Source of the DNA: Thiotrichaceae bacterium
GTDB lineage: Bacteria > Pseudomonadota > Gammaproteobacteria > Thiotrichales > Thiotrichaceae
Reading direction: 5' to 3'
Assembly (NCBI GenBank): GCA_027009095.1
Contig: JALVDG010000069.1
Span: 1-15,348 of the forward strand
Length of the DNA stretch: 15,348 bases
In this document: one piece after another, positions 15,342-15,348 of the stretch
Layout of the letters: every line of letters starts with the position of its first letter
Position numbering within the stretch: the first letter of the stretch is position 1
The notes under the pieces: generated by a model
Databases searched by the model: none
The model's input: the letters and a program-made list of their open reading frames with translations, nothing else
What the model was told of the DNA's origin: nothing
Program-made: the position numbers and the translations under genes

Positions 15342-15348
15342 AAAAGGT

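Overview
This AT-rich window looks like a gammaproteobacterial chromosome. The protein sequences are of typical gammaproteobacterial type: a PykA-type pyruvate kinase, a Calvin-subtype class II aldolase, a TIGR02647-like small protein, PhnN, a PsiE-family protein and GlmM. The gene order tkt-gap-pgk-pyk-fba on one strand is the kind of sugar-phosphate cluster found in autotrophic and methylotrophic gammaproteobacteria (sulfur oxidisers, Methylophaga- and Cycloclasticus-like lineages). No species can be named from the sequence alone. No RuBisCO, rRNA, tRNA, transposase or CRISPR array is present.

Layout. Positions 1-166 hold the 3' end of an unidentified plus-strand gene. From 202 to 8201 everything reads on the minus strand. 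In transcription order these are transketolase, a terminator, glyceraldehyde-3-phosphate dehydrogenase, phosphoglycerate kinase, pyruvate kinase, fructose-bisphosphate aldolase, a terminator and a TIGR02647-like protein. Together the five enzymes run lower glycolysis/gluconeogenesis plus the transketolase exchange of the pentose-phosphate/Calvin network. The gaps between them are rich in inverted repeats: a REP/BIME-like unit between gap and pgk, a large palindrome between pgk and pyk, and a shortened foldback repeat between pyk and fba.

Positions 8202-8844 form a long divergent intergenic region with an orphan minus-strand terminator. Then, on the plus strand, come phnN, a frameshifted GNAT acetyltransferase pseudogene, a foldback repeat and a PsiE-family membrane protein.

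Positions 10360-11320 hold the decayed remains of a [NiFe]-hydrogenase on the minus strand: a small-subunit fragment, then a large-subunit N-terminal fragment. The large-subunit fragment has two nonsense codons and has lost an active-site cysteine. A partial foldback repeat and a REP-like palindrome sit in and beside these remains.

Positions 11554-15139 form a cell-envelope group: a membrane-anchored LytM/M23 zinc peptidase, phosphoglucosamine mutase (glmM) and, convergent to it, an OmpA-family outer-membrane protein. glmM lies between two inverted copies of one foldback repeat, and it has a long leader containing a terminator-like hairpin directly before the gene.

The most notable signal outside the genes is the density of short non-coding mobile-looking repeats. 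There are two separate palindromic MITE-like families with three copies each, plus a possible third single-copy element and REP-like units. Together with three pseudogenes, this suggests a genome undergoing gene decay and repeat expansion. Nothing here is a clearly new multi-gene system.
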